Positions 52,557 through 60,870 of a stretch of 64,000 nt of DNA are shown here, piece after piece (within the stretch, counting starts at the first letter, position 1; each line of letters opens with the position of its first letter). The notes under the pieces were generated by a model. That model was given only the letters and a program-made list of their open reading frames with translations, was not told the origin of the DNA and ran no database searches. This stretch comes from Elusimicrobiaceae bacterium. GTDB taxonomy: Bacteria > Elusimicrobiota > Elusimicrobia > Elusimicrobiales > Elusimicrobiaceae. Made by a program: the position numbers and the translations under genes. Location: NCBI GenBank assembly GCA_017534965.1, contig JAFXVA010000013.1, positions 61,914 through 125,913 on the forward strand. The letters are read 5' to 3'.

Positions 52557-53594
52557 CTAGGGAACAAGCAAGATTTTGCCACATTCTTTTTTAGGGTCAA
52601 GGGCAATTTCAAAGGCCTTTTCAAAATCTTTCATTTTAAAAGTGTGAGTAATAACAGGGCGTGGGTCAATAGCTTTACTCTTTAAAAGACTTTCCATTTT
52701 ATACCAACTTCTAAAGATTTCTCTGCCGGTAATACCTTGTAATCTAACTGCTTTAAAAACAATTTGGTTTGCATAATCTAAAGTTAAATCGCCTTTAGGC
52801 AAACCGAAAGCAACAAATTTACCTGCCGGTTTAACAGCTTTTAAGGCAGTATTTACGGCTTGTTGATTGCCGGACATTTCAATAACAATATCAATGCCGC
52901 TCTTTTCTCCGCCGGCCTCAATAATTTTTTCTAAAGTATTTTCTTCTGTCGGGTCAATAACAATATCGGCGCCCATTTGCGCGGCTAAATTTTTTCTAAA
53001 AGCGGAAGTTTCAACTGCGATAACTTTTGCAGCCCCGCACGCTTTTGCAATTTGCACAGCAAATAAACCTTGTGGCCCACAGCCGGAAATTAAAACAGAT
53101 TTACCGATAATATCTTCTGAAAGGGTTGCAAAAACAGCATTACCCAAAGGTTCCATAATTGAGCCAATATCTTTTAAAGAATTATCGCTGTGTTTCCAAG
53201 CGCAACGGGCCGGAACGGCGGCATATTCGGCAAAACCGCCAGGCACATCAATACCTAAAACTTTTAAATTACTGCAAACATGTCTTTGATCATTTCTGCA
53301 TTGATAGCACATGCCGCAAAAGACATGGCTTTCAACGGAAACAAAATCCCCTTTATTAAAACCTTTGGCTTTATCTCCTATTTCAACAACTTCGCCACAC
53401 ATTTCATGGCCGAAGACAAAAGGTATCGGCATACGCGCCGCCGACCAGGAAGAATAAGTATAAATTGGTAAATCACTACCACAAATAGAAGTTGTGTGGA
53501 TTTTAATTAAAAGTTCATCACTTTTAATTCTAGGCATATCAATATCAATATATTCAGCACCGGGTGCCGGTTTTGTTTTACAAATTGCTTTCAT
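52557..53594 (-). CDS. tdh: L-threonine 3-dehydrogenase
   Basis: A 345-residue zinc-dependent medium-chain dehydrogenase. The catalytic zinc Cys is in TSICGSDLPIY, followed by GHEMCGEVVEIG. The structural zinc Cys set is CGMCYQCRNDQRHVC (about 95-110), and the NAD fold has SGCGPQGLFAVQ. With Kbl it converts threonine to glycine and acetyl-CoA with NADH, supplying acetyl-CoA for fermentation. It is a zinc enzyme encoded upstream of a zinc importer. Confidence 0.93.
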   Translation of the reverse strand: MKAICKTKPAPGAEYIDIDMPRIKSDELLIKIHTTSICGSDLPIYTYSSWSAARMPIPFVFGHEMCGEVVEIGDKAKGFNKGDFVSVESHVFCGMCYQCRNDQRHVCSNLKVLGIDVPGGFAEYAAVPARCAWKHSDNSLKDIGSIMEPLGNAVFATLSEDIIGKSVLISGCGPQGLFAVQIAKACGAAKVIAVETSAFRKNLAAQMGADIVIDPTEENTLEKIIEAGGEKSGIDIVIEMSGNQQAVNTALKAVKPAGKFVAFGLPKGDLTLDYANQIVFKAVRLQGITGREIFRSWYKMESLLKSKAIDPRPVITHTFKMKDFEKAFEIALDPKKECGKILLVP

Positions 53595-53608
53595 AATTAA
53601 TCTCCTTC

Positions 53609-54862
53609 TTATTTAATTTTATTATTTAGGCACGGGGTTTTCAAGATGTAAGGTATAGTCAAAAGCCCCGGAATAGATAAAAGTAAAACAACTAAATAAA
53701 AATCTTTATAGCCAAGGGCCATCTGCAATTTACCGCTAAGCATACCCGGAACCATCATACCAAGAGCCATAATGCCCGTTGAAATTGCATAATGCGAAGT
53801 TTTATATTTGCCCGAACATATTTGCATAATAAAAACTGTAAATGCCATAAAACCAAGCCCGTAGCCAAATTGTTCCAAACAAAGTAAGATTGCAATAGTC
53901 GTTAAACTTGGCGTAAAATAAGCCATATAAAGATAGACGATATTAGGTAAAGTTAAGGCGAGCGCAAAAGGCCAAATACATTTTTTAAAGCCATATTTAG
54001 CAAGCAATAAACCGCCTGAAATATTACCTATAATTATGGCAATCATGGCAAGGGTTCCTTTTATAAACCCAAAATCTTTAAGAGATATACCAAGGGCGCC
54101 TTCCGTTATAGGTTTTATTAAGAAAGGGGTTGTAATTTTTTCAAGTGATGCCTCGCCCAAGCGGTAAAGCAAAATAAAAGCGAGTATTGCAATAATATTT
54201 TTTTGCGTGAAATAAGTTTTAAAAGATTCTTTAAAATCACCAAAAGGCAAAGCTGCTGATTTGACGGGCTTATCTTGCTCCGGTTTGGGTAAACTGAAAG
54301 AGTGCCACAAGAAGAAAAGTAAGAATAAAACTGCCGCCGTTATAAAGGAAACTTGCCAACTTAAAAGAATATTGCCTGTTCTTTCTTTAACAATACCGGC
54401 AAAAATGGCAATTATGCCGGAGCCGTAAATCATAGCTAGGCGGTAAAATAAAGTTCTTATACCGACAAAAAAAGATTGTTTCTTTTCGTCTAAAGCAAGC
54501 ATATAGTAGCCGTCAATAGCAATATCGTGGGTTGCACTTATAAAAGCACCGGCAAAAAAACCGGCAATAGAATAAATAAAATAATTAGATAAAGAAAAAC
54601 TTAAAGAAATAAGTAAGAAAATTGCCGCAAGCAAAACTTGCATCATAAGTATCCAATTGCGTTTTGTGCTTTTAGAATCTACTAAAGGGGCCCAAAACAT
54701 TTTTAAAACCCAGGGCAGATATAACCACGAGGTCCAAAGAGCAATTTTATCATTTGGTATTCCAAGAGAAGAATAAACAGCAACAGCCAGAACATTTACT
54801 ATTACATACGGCAAACCTTCGGCAAAATAAAGGGAAGGCACAAAAGCCCAGGCATTTTTCAT
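53609..54862 (-). CDS. AmpG-like MFS permease
   Basis: A 417-residue transporter with about 12-14 helices in the AmpG/acetyl-CoA transporter MFS branch. It begins FVPSLYFAEGLPYVIVN, followed by LPWVLKMFWAPLVDS and ATHDIAIDGYYMLALDE, all close to AmpG. AmpG imports anhydro-muropeptides for wall recycling. A GGAG site precedes the ATG. It is first in the minus-strand run that continues with tdh 14 nt later. Confidence 0.87.
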   Translation of the reverse strand: MKNAWAFVPSLYFAEGLPYVIVNVLAVAVYSSLGIPNDKIALWTSWLYLPWVLKMFWAPLVDSKSTKRNWILMMQVLLAAIFLLISLSFSLSNYFIYSIAGFFAGAFISATHDIAIDGYYMLALDEKKQSFFVGIRTLFYRLAMIYGSGIIAIFAGIVKERTGNILLSWQVSFITAAVLFLLFFLWHSFSLPKPEQDKPVKSAALPFGDFKESFKTYFTQKNIIAILAFILLYRLGEASLEKITTPFLIKPITEGALGISLKDFGFIKGTLAMIAIIIGNISGGLLLAKYGFKKCIWPFALALTLPNIVYLYMAYFTPSLTTIAILLCLEQFGYGLGFMAFTVFIMQICSGKYKTSHYAISTGIMALGMMVPGMLSGKLQMALGYKDFYLVVLLLSIPGLLTIPYILKTPCLNNKIK

Positions 54863-54892
54863 AAAATCTCCTAAATTTTATATTATATATTT

Positions 54893-55765
54893 ATGAATAT
54901 ATTATACTTTATATTACTTGCCTTTTTTTGGGGCAGCGCGTATATCGGTGTAAAATATACGCTTGATGTTGTGCCACCTTATACTTCTGCGTTTTTGCGC
55001 ACTTTTGTAGGTTTTCTCTTTTTTGCAGTTTGGTATTTAATAGCAAAAAAGAAAGTTTATTTGCCTTTAAAGACAGCTTGGCGGCCTTGGCTTGCCGGCA
55101 CTTTGATAATGACTTTGCCTTTTATGTTCTTATATTGGGGGCAAAGGTTTATTCCTGCCGGAACAGGTGGTATTTTAAATGGAACGGTGCCTTTATGGGT
55201 GTTTATTATTGCTGCTTTAACTATTAAAGGGGAAGATAAATTTACTTGGAGAAAAGCCCTTGGCACTTTGCTTGGCTTTGGCGGTTTACTTTTAGTTTTT
55301 GCACCGGCTTTACAAAATTTTCACACTATTGATAAAAATGTTTTGTTTGGTATGGCCTCCCTTCTTTGCATGGCTATTTGTTATGCTTTGGGTAATGTCT
55401 TTACAAAACACATTCTTACAGGCAATATAACTATGGAACAAAATATTTTTCATCAATTTTGGTTTAGTTCGGCTAGTTTATTTATTGCTGCTTTAATTAT
55501 GGGTGAACCTTTGCCAAGTAGTGCAATTTTTACGCCTAAAGTTTTAATTTCAATGTTATATGTAGGGGTCTGTTCTTCTGCTTTGGCTTTACTTTTGCTT
55601 TATAAATTACTTAAAGAGTGGGGGGCATTAAAGGCAAGCGCTGCGACTTATTTTGTTCCTATAGTGGCAGTTGCTTTAGACTATATTTTAAATGGCACAA
55701 TACCTGGTGCTTATACTATAAGCGGTATGGTGGTTATTATTATAAGTTTACTACTCATAAAATAA
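54893..55765 (+). CDS. EamA/DMT-family transporter
   Basis: A 290-residue protein with ten predicted helices in two EamA repeats. It begins LLAFFWGSAYIGVKY; the second repeat starts near LLCMAICYALGNVFTK. Such proteins export metabolites or amino acids; the substrate is unknown. There is no Shine-Dalgarno. TATTAT (54881-54886) ends 6 nt before the ATG, consistent with a leaderless start divergent from the ampG-like gene. Confidence 0.88.
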   Translation: MNILYFILLAFFWGSAYIGVKYTLDVVPPYTSAFLRTFVGFLFFAVWYLIAKKKVYLPLKTAWRPWLAGTLIMTLPFMFLYWGQRFIPAGTGGILNGTVPLWVFIIAALTIKGEDKFTWRKALGTLLGFGGLLLVFAPALQNFHTIDKNVLFGMASLLCMAICYALGNVFTKHILTGNITMEQNIFHQFWFSSASLFIAALIMGEPLPSSAIFTPKVLISMLYVGVCSSALALLLLYKLLKEWGALKASAATYFVPIVAVALDYILNGTIPGAYTISGMVVIIISLLLIK

Positions 55766-55787
55766 CATATTATGGTATCATATTTAT

Positions 55788-57686
55788 ATGGAAAGTTTTA
55801 TTAAAGTTGCTGCGTCAATACCTTCTTTAAAAGTGGCAGATGTTGTTTATAATGCCAAGCAAATTGTTATGCTTTGCAAAAAAGCGGCAAAAGAAAATGT
55901 AAATATTATAACTTTCCCGGAAACTTGCTTGACAGGTTATACCTGCGGTGATTTGTTTTTACAAAGCACACTTTTAAATAAGACAGAAGATACCCTTTCA
56001 GCTTTTCTTAAAGAAACAAAAAAATTAGATTTAATTATTATTATCGGCTTGCCTGTTAATGCAGGCGCCCAACTTGCAAATTGTGCGGTAGTTATCTATA
56101 AAGGCAAAATACTTGGCGCTGTGCCAAAAACTTATTTACCAAACTATAAAGAATTTTACGAAAAAAGATATTTTACTCCGGCTGATAATCTTTTGCAGGA
56201 AAAAATAACTTTGTGCGGCCAAGAAGTGCCTTTATCAACAAAGCTTTTATTTAAAGCCGGTTCTGCGATATTTGCTTGCGAAATTTGCGAGGACCTTTGG
56301 GCTCCGGTTTCGCCTTCTTCCATTGCGGCTTTAAATGGGGCAAATTTAATTTTTAATTTATCTGCAAGTGATGAGCTTGTAGGTAAAAACGAATATAGAA
56401 AAAATCTTTTGTCCGTTCACTCAATTAAAAATATTTGTGCTTACGTGTATGCTTCAAGCGGACTTGGCGAATCTACTACAGATGTAGCTTACACCGGTAA
56501 TGCTTTTATTTATGAAAACGGCACATGCCTAGCCGAAAGTAAAAGATTTTCCACTAAAGAGCAACTTATTATCAGCGATATTGATATAGAAAAAATAAAT
56601 AAATTAAGACATCAAAATATCACTTTCAGCGATACAAGCGCAAATTATAAAACCGCTTATACAATAATTGATACCAAGTTAAAACTAAAAAAAAACTCTT
56701 TAAATAGAAGTTTTGAGTCTTTACCTTTTGTTCCGCAAAATAAAAAAGATTTTGACGATATTTTAAATATTCAGGTTTTTGGCTTAGCAAAGCGCATAAT
56801 ACATACCAATGCTAAAACTTTAGTTTTAGGTATTTCAGGTGGGCTTGATTCCGCTTGGGCTTTGATTGTTTGCGCGCATACTTTAAAATTGCTTGGCAGA
56901 ACAAATAAAGATATTTTAGCAATAACAATGCCTGCTTTTGCAACAAGTAAAAGAACGCGCACAAATGCTCTTGCTTTAGCGCGTGCCTTTGGCACAACTA
57001 CTAAAGAAATAAATATTTCTAATACTTGTTTATCTCAGTTAAAAGATATTAAACACAGCCCTAAAAATCACGATATTACTTTTGAAAATACCCAAGCGCG
57101 CTACCGCACACAAATTTTAATGAATCTTGCTAATCAAGAAGGCGGTTTTGTTATTGGAACGGGTGATTTATCGGAACTTGCTTTAGGTTGGTGCACTTAT
57201 AACGGAGATCACATGTCTATGTATGGTGTAAACGCGGGCCTTAGCAAAACTTTAATTAAGGCCTTAACTTTAAATTATGCTGAAAACTCAAACCCTAAAA
57301 TTGCAAAACTTTTAAAAGATATTTTAGATACGCCGATTAGTCCTGAACTTGTGCCGGCAACAAAAAAAGGCACACAACAAACGGAACTTTCTATCGGACC
57401 TTATGAGTTGCACGATTTCTTTTTGTATTATTTAATGCGTTATAGTTTTGGTCCTAAAAAGATATTTTATATGGCCAAAATTGCTTTTAAAAATAAATAT
57501 ACAGAAGTTGAACTTAAAAAATATATGCAAATATTTTTTAAGAGATTTTTTAGCCAGCAATTTAAACGCTCTTGCTTGCCTGACGGCGTAAAAGTGTGTG
57601 CTTTTGGTTTAAGCCCTCGGGGAGACTTGCGTATGCCAAGTGATGCAAGCGTTGTTGCCTGGCAAAAGGAAATGGAGGAAATCTAA
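55788..57686 (+). CDS. nadE: Glutamine-dependent NAD+ synthetase
   Basis: A 632-residue two-domain enzyme. The N-terminal nitrilase-type glutaminase (about 1-275) has the Glu-Lys-Cys triad in TFPETCLTGY, PKTYLPNYKEFYEKRYF and FACEICEDLWAP. The C-terminal synthetase has LGISGGLDSAWAL, ARYRTQILMNLAN and TGDLSELALGW. It makes NAD+ from deamido-NAD+. TATCAT (55776-55781) preceded by TGG forms an extended -10 only 6 nt before the ATG, with no Shine-Dalgarno. Confidence 0.95.
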   Translation: MESFIKVAASIPSLKVADVVYNAKQIVMLCKKAAKENVNIITFPETCLTGYTCGDLFLQSTLLNKTEDTLSAFLKETKKLDLIIIIGLPVNAGAQLANCAVVIYKGKILGAVPKTYLPNYKEFYEKRYFTPADNLLQEKITLCGQEVPLSTKLLFKAGSAIFACEICEDLWAPVSPSSIAALNGANLIFNLSASDELVGKNEYRKNLLSVHSIKNICAYVYASSGLGESTTDVAYTGNAFIYENGTCLAESKRFSTKEQLIISDIDIEKINKLRHQNITFSDTSANYKTAYTIIDTKLKLKKNSLNRSFESLPFVPQNKKDFDDILNIQVFGLAKRIIHTNAKTLVLGISGGLDSAWALIVCAHTLKLLGRTNKDILAITMPAFATSKRTRTNALALARAFGTTTKEINISNTCLSQLKDIKHSPKNHDITFENTQARYRTQILMNLANQEGGFVIGTGDLSELALGWCTYNGDHMSMYGVNAGLSKTLIKALTLNYAENSNPKIAKLLKDILDTPISPELVPATKKGTQQTELSIGPYELHDFFLYYLMRYSFGPKKIFYMAKIAFKNKYTEVELKKYMQIFFKRFFSQQFKRSCLPDGVKVCAFGLSPRGDLRMPSDASVVAWQKEMEEI

Positions 57687-57688
57687 AA

Positions 57689-58699
57689 ATGTTTAAAAGT
57701 AAACTTGAACAAAATATCCCTTTAATGAATACTTGCCTTGTTATTATTGCAGCTGCCGCTTTAACTTGGATACTTGTTTACACAAAAAGTATGCTTATGC
57801 CTTTTGTTATTGCTTTATTTATTTCTATTGTATCAAACACCATTTCCACCTGGCTTAAAGATAAATGGCGTGTGCCAAGAGCGCTTGGTCTTGTTTTAAG
57901 TGCGACCTTATTTTTGGCTATTTTATTTTTAATAGTTTTATTTGTTTCTAACTCTATAGAATCCTTTATTTCGGGTGCCAATATTTATTCCCAAAAATTA
58001 ACGGATGTGGTGGAGTGGTCTTCTGAGAAATTACATAAACTCGGCTTTAGCACTAATACCGAAGTTTTAGCAGATTATCTTAATAAATTACCGCTTTTTA
58101 ATATGGTTAGAAGTATGGGTAGTGGGATAGTTTCGCTCTTTACAAGTTCAATGCTTGTTTGTTTATTTGTAATTTTTATGTTAATTGGCTCTTCAACGGA
58201 AAAAAGCAAATTTACTATGAATATTGAAAAGCAAATTTCCTATTATCTTTTGGTAAAAATTGCCGTTTCCTTACTGGCTGCTTTTTGTGTATGGATAGTT
58301 TTAAGTGTAGTCCAAACGGAACTTGCTTTTATGTTCGCAATTTTAACTTTTATGTTAAATTTTATCCCAAATATCGGCCCCGTTATTGCAACCCTTTTAC
58401 CGGCACCGGTTTTATTTTTACAATATGGTTTTTCTTGGCAGTTTTGGTTTGCTTTACTGGGGGCAAGTTTAGTGCATTTTGTTATCGGTAATATTCTTGA
58501 AACACGCTGGCTTGGTAAAGGGATGGATCTTAACCCGGTTGTCGTGCTTGCCTGTTTGATTTTTTGGGCCCTTGTCTGGGGACCGATGGGCGCACTTTTG
58601 GCTGTTCCTTTAACTTCAATTATCAAAATTATTTTGGAAAAAAGTCCCTCTACAAAACCCATTGCCGATGTTTTGGCAGGTCGCTTGCCTTTTAAATAA
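57689..58699 (+). CDS. AI-2E family membrane transporter
   Basis: A 336-residue AI-2E/UPF0118 (PerM/TqsA-like) protein. It has paired N-terminal helices, a polar region (about 95-140) and a C-terminal helix cluster with LNFIPNIGPVIATLLPAP, VIGNILETRWLGKGMDLNPV and the closing GPMGALLAVPLT. These are the family's hallmark segments. Members export AI-2, ions or other substrates; none can be assigned here. It lies between nadE (2-nt gap) and uvrC (1-nt overlap). Confidence 0.92.
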   Translation: MFKSKLEQNIPLMNTCLVIIAAAALTWILVYTKSMLMPFVIALFISIVSNTISTWLKDKWRVPRALGLVLSATLFLAILFLIVLFVSNSIESFISGANIYSQKLTDVVEWSSEKLHKLGFSTNTEVLADYLNKLPLFNMVRSMGSGIVSLFTSSMLVCLFVIFMLIGSSTEKSKFTMNIEKQISYYLLVKIAVSLLAAFCVWIVLSVVQTELAFMFAILTFMLNFIPNIGPVIATLLPAPVLFLQYGFSWQFWFALLGASLVHFVIGNILETRWLGKGMDLNPVVVLACLIFWALVWGPMGALLAVPLTSIIKIILEKSPSTKPIADVLAGRLPFK

Positions 58700-60015
58700 T
58701 GATTGATTTAAGCTTACTTCCCAAAAAGCCCGGCGTTTATATTATGAGGGATAAAACAAACTTCATAATATATATCGGCAAGGCAAAAAACATATCAGCC
58801 AGAGTTCACCAATATTTTACCAAAGGCGAACTTATCAGCCGTGCGTGGAAGATTCCTCTTTTAATACCTTTAATTGCCAAAATTGATTATATCGTTTGTG
58901 CAAGCGAGCGTGATGCTCTTTTACTTGAAAATAAATTAATCAAACGCTATCAGCCGTTTTTTAACACAATGTTAAAAGACGCAAAAAGTTATCCTTATCT
59001 AAAATTAACTAACGAAGATTTCCCGCGCCTTGTTTTAACAAGGCAATATAAAGAAGACGGCTCTTTATATTTCGGTCCTTACCCAAAAGTGGCTCTTTTA
59101 AATAATCTTTTACGCTTTTTGTGGAAGAGTAAAATAATTTCTCTAAGACCTTGTAAGTGGAGTTTTTCCCTAAAAAAACCTCTAGCGGATAAAAAAATAA
59201 ACGGCTGTATTTATTATCATACAGGCCAGTGTCTTGCCCCTTGTGCAAAAGTGGAAAACCGCCCTTTATATAAAAAAATGGTTAAGCAAATTAAACTTTT
59301 TTTAGAAGGTAATTTTTCTGCTTTTCAAAAAATGCTTGAAAGCGAAATGAATAAAGCAAGCAAGAATATGGCCTATGAAGAAGCCGCAAAATATAGAGAT
59401 TTACTTGCCTCTCTTGACTCTATGAAAGAGCGCGTTAAAATAAGCGAGTTTAAGGAAGAAAAACTTAAAACCTATATTGAAGCCAGCACCAAACTGCAAA
59501 GATTAAGTGAAATACTTGGCTCTAAAAAACCTATCCGCCATATTGAGGCCTTTGATAATTCGCACTTACAGGGCAAACAGGCCGTTGGCGGTATGGTGTG
59601 TTTTGTTGACGGGCAAAAATATAAAGCGCATTACAGGCGTTTTAAAATTAAATCTGCTTTGCCCGAAACCGGCGGGGATGATTTTTTAATGATGAAAGAG
59701 TGCGTTATGCGCCGTTTAAAACAACTTGAAAAAACACCAAAACAAAATCATCCTGATTTGTTTTTAATTGACGGCGGTAAAGGGCAACTTCACTTTGCGC
59801 TTGAAGCAATAAAACAGCGCGGTTTTGATATTCAAGTTATTTCTCTTGCTAAAAGGGAAGAAGAAATTTTTACACCAAATTCCTCCACAAGTATTAAACT
59901 TGAAAAAAGCGACCCGGCACTGCGTTTGATTATGGAAATCCGCGATGAAGTGCACCGCTTTGCCATAACCTATCACCGTCTTTTAAGAAACAAAGCCCTT
60001 TTAAATAAAAAATAA
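58699..60015 (+). CDS. uvrC: UvrC-like excinuclease subunit, short form without HhH
   Basis: A 438-residue UvrC; the usual length is about 600. The GIY-YIG domain is present (KPGVYIMRD, YIGKAKNISARVHQYF). So are the CIYYHTGQCLAPC stretch, the UVR helix pair (MAYEEAAKYRDLLASL), and the RNase H-like second nuclease with EAFDNSHLQGKQAVGGMV, LFLIDGGKGQL and the closing HRFAITYHRLLR. The chain stops about 11 residues after that motif, so the C-terminal helix-hairpin-helix pair is missing. No frame downstream encodes it. The ATG overlaps the preceding stop (TAATG). Confidence 0.92.
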   Translation: MIDLSLLPKKPGVYIMRDKTNFIIYIGKAKNISARVHQYFTKGELISRAWKIPLLIPLIAKIDYIVCASERDALLLENKLIKRYQPFFNTMLKDAKSYPYLKLTNEDFPRLVLTRQYKEDGSLYFGPYPKVALLNNLLRFLWKSKIISLRPCKWSFSLKKPLADKKINGCIYYHTGQCLAPCAKVENRPLYKKMVKQIKLFLEGNFSAFQKMLESEMNKASKNMAYEEAAKYRDLLASLDSMKERVKISEFKEEKLKTYIEASTKLQRLSEILGSKKPIRHIEAFDNSHLQGKQAVGGMVCFVDGQKYKAHYRRFKIKSALPETGGDDFLMMKECVMRRLKQLEKTPKQNHPDLFLIDGGKGQLHFALEAIKQRGFDIQVISLAKREEEIFTPNSSTSIKLEKSDPALRLIMEIRDEVHRFAITYHRLLRNKALLNKK

Positions 60016-60017
60016 TT

Positions 60018-60488
60018 TTATAGATGCCCTTCGGTATTTAATTGATTGCAGAGTTTTGTTTGTGTCGCAGTTGCTTGGGTATAAGTCTTACACATTAAAT
60101 TATTGTTTTCATCTATATATATAGCATAGGTTGTTCGTATAGGGGATTTATAAGCAAGGGCTTTATGTGTGTTGTCAGTTCCGCCGGTAGAATAAATAAA
60201 ATTTTTTGTTTGTATTCTGTTTCTAAAAGAGCCTGTTTCAGCATACACTGTTCCGGGAATAGAAATATCAAGTTTATTTATTTCATAATAATTTGCATAT
60301 CTTCCGTTTGCTAGAAAAAAGCGGTCATTTGCTTGCGCTATCGTTTTGCAGTTTAAAATCGCTTCCTGCATAATAGATTTTTCAACCGCGGTTTGATATT
60401 TCGGCACGGCAATTGCTGCTAAAATGCCTATAATTAAGACGACTACTAATAATTCTATAAGCGTAAATGCTTTTTTATTTAGTTTCAT
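60018..60488 (-). CDS. Type IV pilin-like protein
   Basis: A 156-residue prepilin with leader MKLNKKA, cleavage before FTLIEL (Ala instead of Gly at -1), Glu at mature position 5 and the hydrophobic helix LLVVVLIIGILAAIAVPKYQ. The small C-terminal domain has a Cys in the helix-proximal ILNCKTIA and two near the end (MCKTYTQATATQTKLC), probably a disulfide loop. A TAGGAG site lies before the ATG. No clear promoter is visible between it and the upstream non-coding RNA terminator. Its stop faces uvrC across 2 bp. Confidence 0.9.
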   Translation of the reverse strand: MKLNKKAFTLIELLVVVLIIGILAAIAVPKYQTAVEKSIMQEAILNCKTIAQANDRFFLANGRYANYYEINKLDISIPGTVYAETGSFRNRIQTKNFIYSTGGTDNTHKALAYKSPIRTTYAIYIDENNNLMCKTYTQATATQTKLCNQLNTEGHL

Positions 60489-60549
60489 TTTCTTTCTCCT
60501 AATTAAATGTTTTTAGATTTTTAAAATATAAAACAAGGGGCAAAAATTA

Positions 60550-60797
60550 GGAATAAAAAACGGCTGCTATATTTGAGCCAGTAACGCTAACCCAATATAT
60601 AACAGCCGTGGTTTGCCACCTAGAAGGTGGCAAACACTTGGCACAAAATTCTCGGCTCATGACTTCCAAAAATTTTGTGCCTCAAACGAACTGCTTTTGG
60701 AGCGTTACTGTGCTTTTAGTTGCCTAAAAGCTCACCTTGTTCTTCACAAAGTTCCAAAAACATTTAAAATTGTTTATAAGTAAAACAACTACTTATA
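60550..60797 (-). ncRNA. Structured non-coding RNA candidate with internal pseudoknot
   Basis: A minus-strand extended -10 (TGATATACT; -10 at 60808-60803) predicts a start near 60797. Downstream are, in order, hairpins of 7 bp (60776-60782/60790-60796), 6 bp (60735-60740/60746-60751), 8 bp (60712-60719/60724-60731), 11 bp (60640-60650/60671-60681) and 10 bp (60611-60620/60626-60635). Last is a 13-bp terminator (60560-60572/60597-60609) followed by a T-run. The terminator loop base 60579-60588 is perfectly complementary to 60701-60710. Two C-A mismatches on the plus strand become G-U pairs on the minus strand. No known RNA family is recognised. Confidence 0.7.
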
Positions 60798-60802
60798 TTT
60801 TT

Positions 60803-60811
60803 AGTATATCA
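60803..60811 (-). promoter_or_regulatory. Extended -10 promoter of the ncRNA candidate
   Basis: TGATATACT on the minus strand carries the TGn extension. The -35 position (about 60826-60831) falls in the tsf terminator and is a poor match. Confidence 0.5.
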
Positions 60812-60825
60812 AATTTAAAAATAGA

Positions 60826-60850
60826 AAAGCCCTCTAAATTAGAGGGCTTT
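60826..60850 (-). terminator. Rho-independent terminator of the rpsB-tsf operon
   Basis: A GC-rich stem (60826-60837 with 60839-60850) with a T-rich tail on the minus strand lies about 20 nt past the tsf stop. Confidence 0.92.
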
Positions 60851-60870
60851 AAGTTCTTTTCTAAAAGAAA

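Noticed and set aside
54893..58699. Natural-product or defence island
   Set aside because: The genes are ordinary housekeeping and transport families in the same base composition, with no integrase or nuclease pair.
60012..60488. Frameshift hiding the missing end of uvrC
   Set aside because: No reading frame after 60015 encodes a helix-hairpin-helix; the region holds the convergent pilin gene.
60611..60635. Perfect 10-bp hairpin considered as a CRISPR repeat or tracrRNA
   Set aside because: It occurs once, with no spaced copies and no cas genes in the window.
60550..60797. tmRNA, RNase P RNA, SRP RNA or 6S RNA
   Set aside because: There is no tRNA-like end or tag frame, no RNase P P4 core, no SRP tetraloop region and no single long 6S-type rod.
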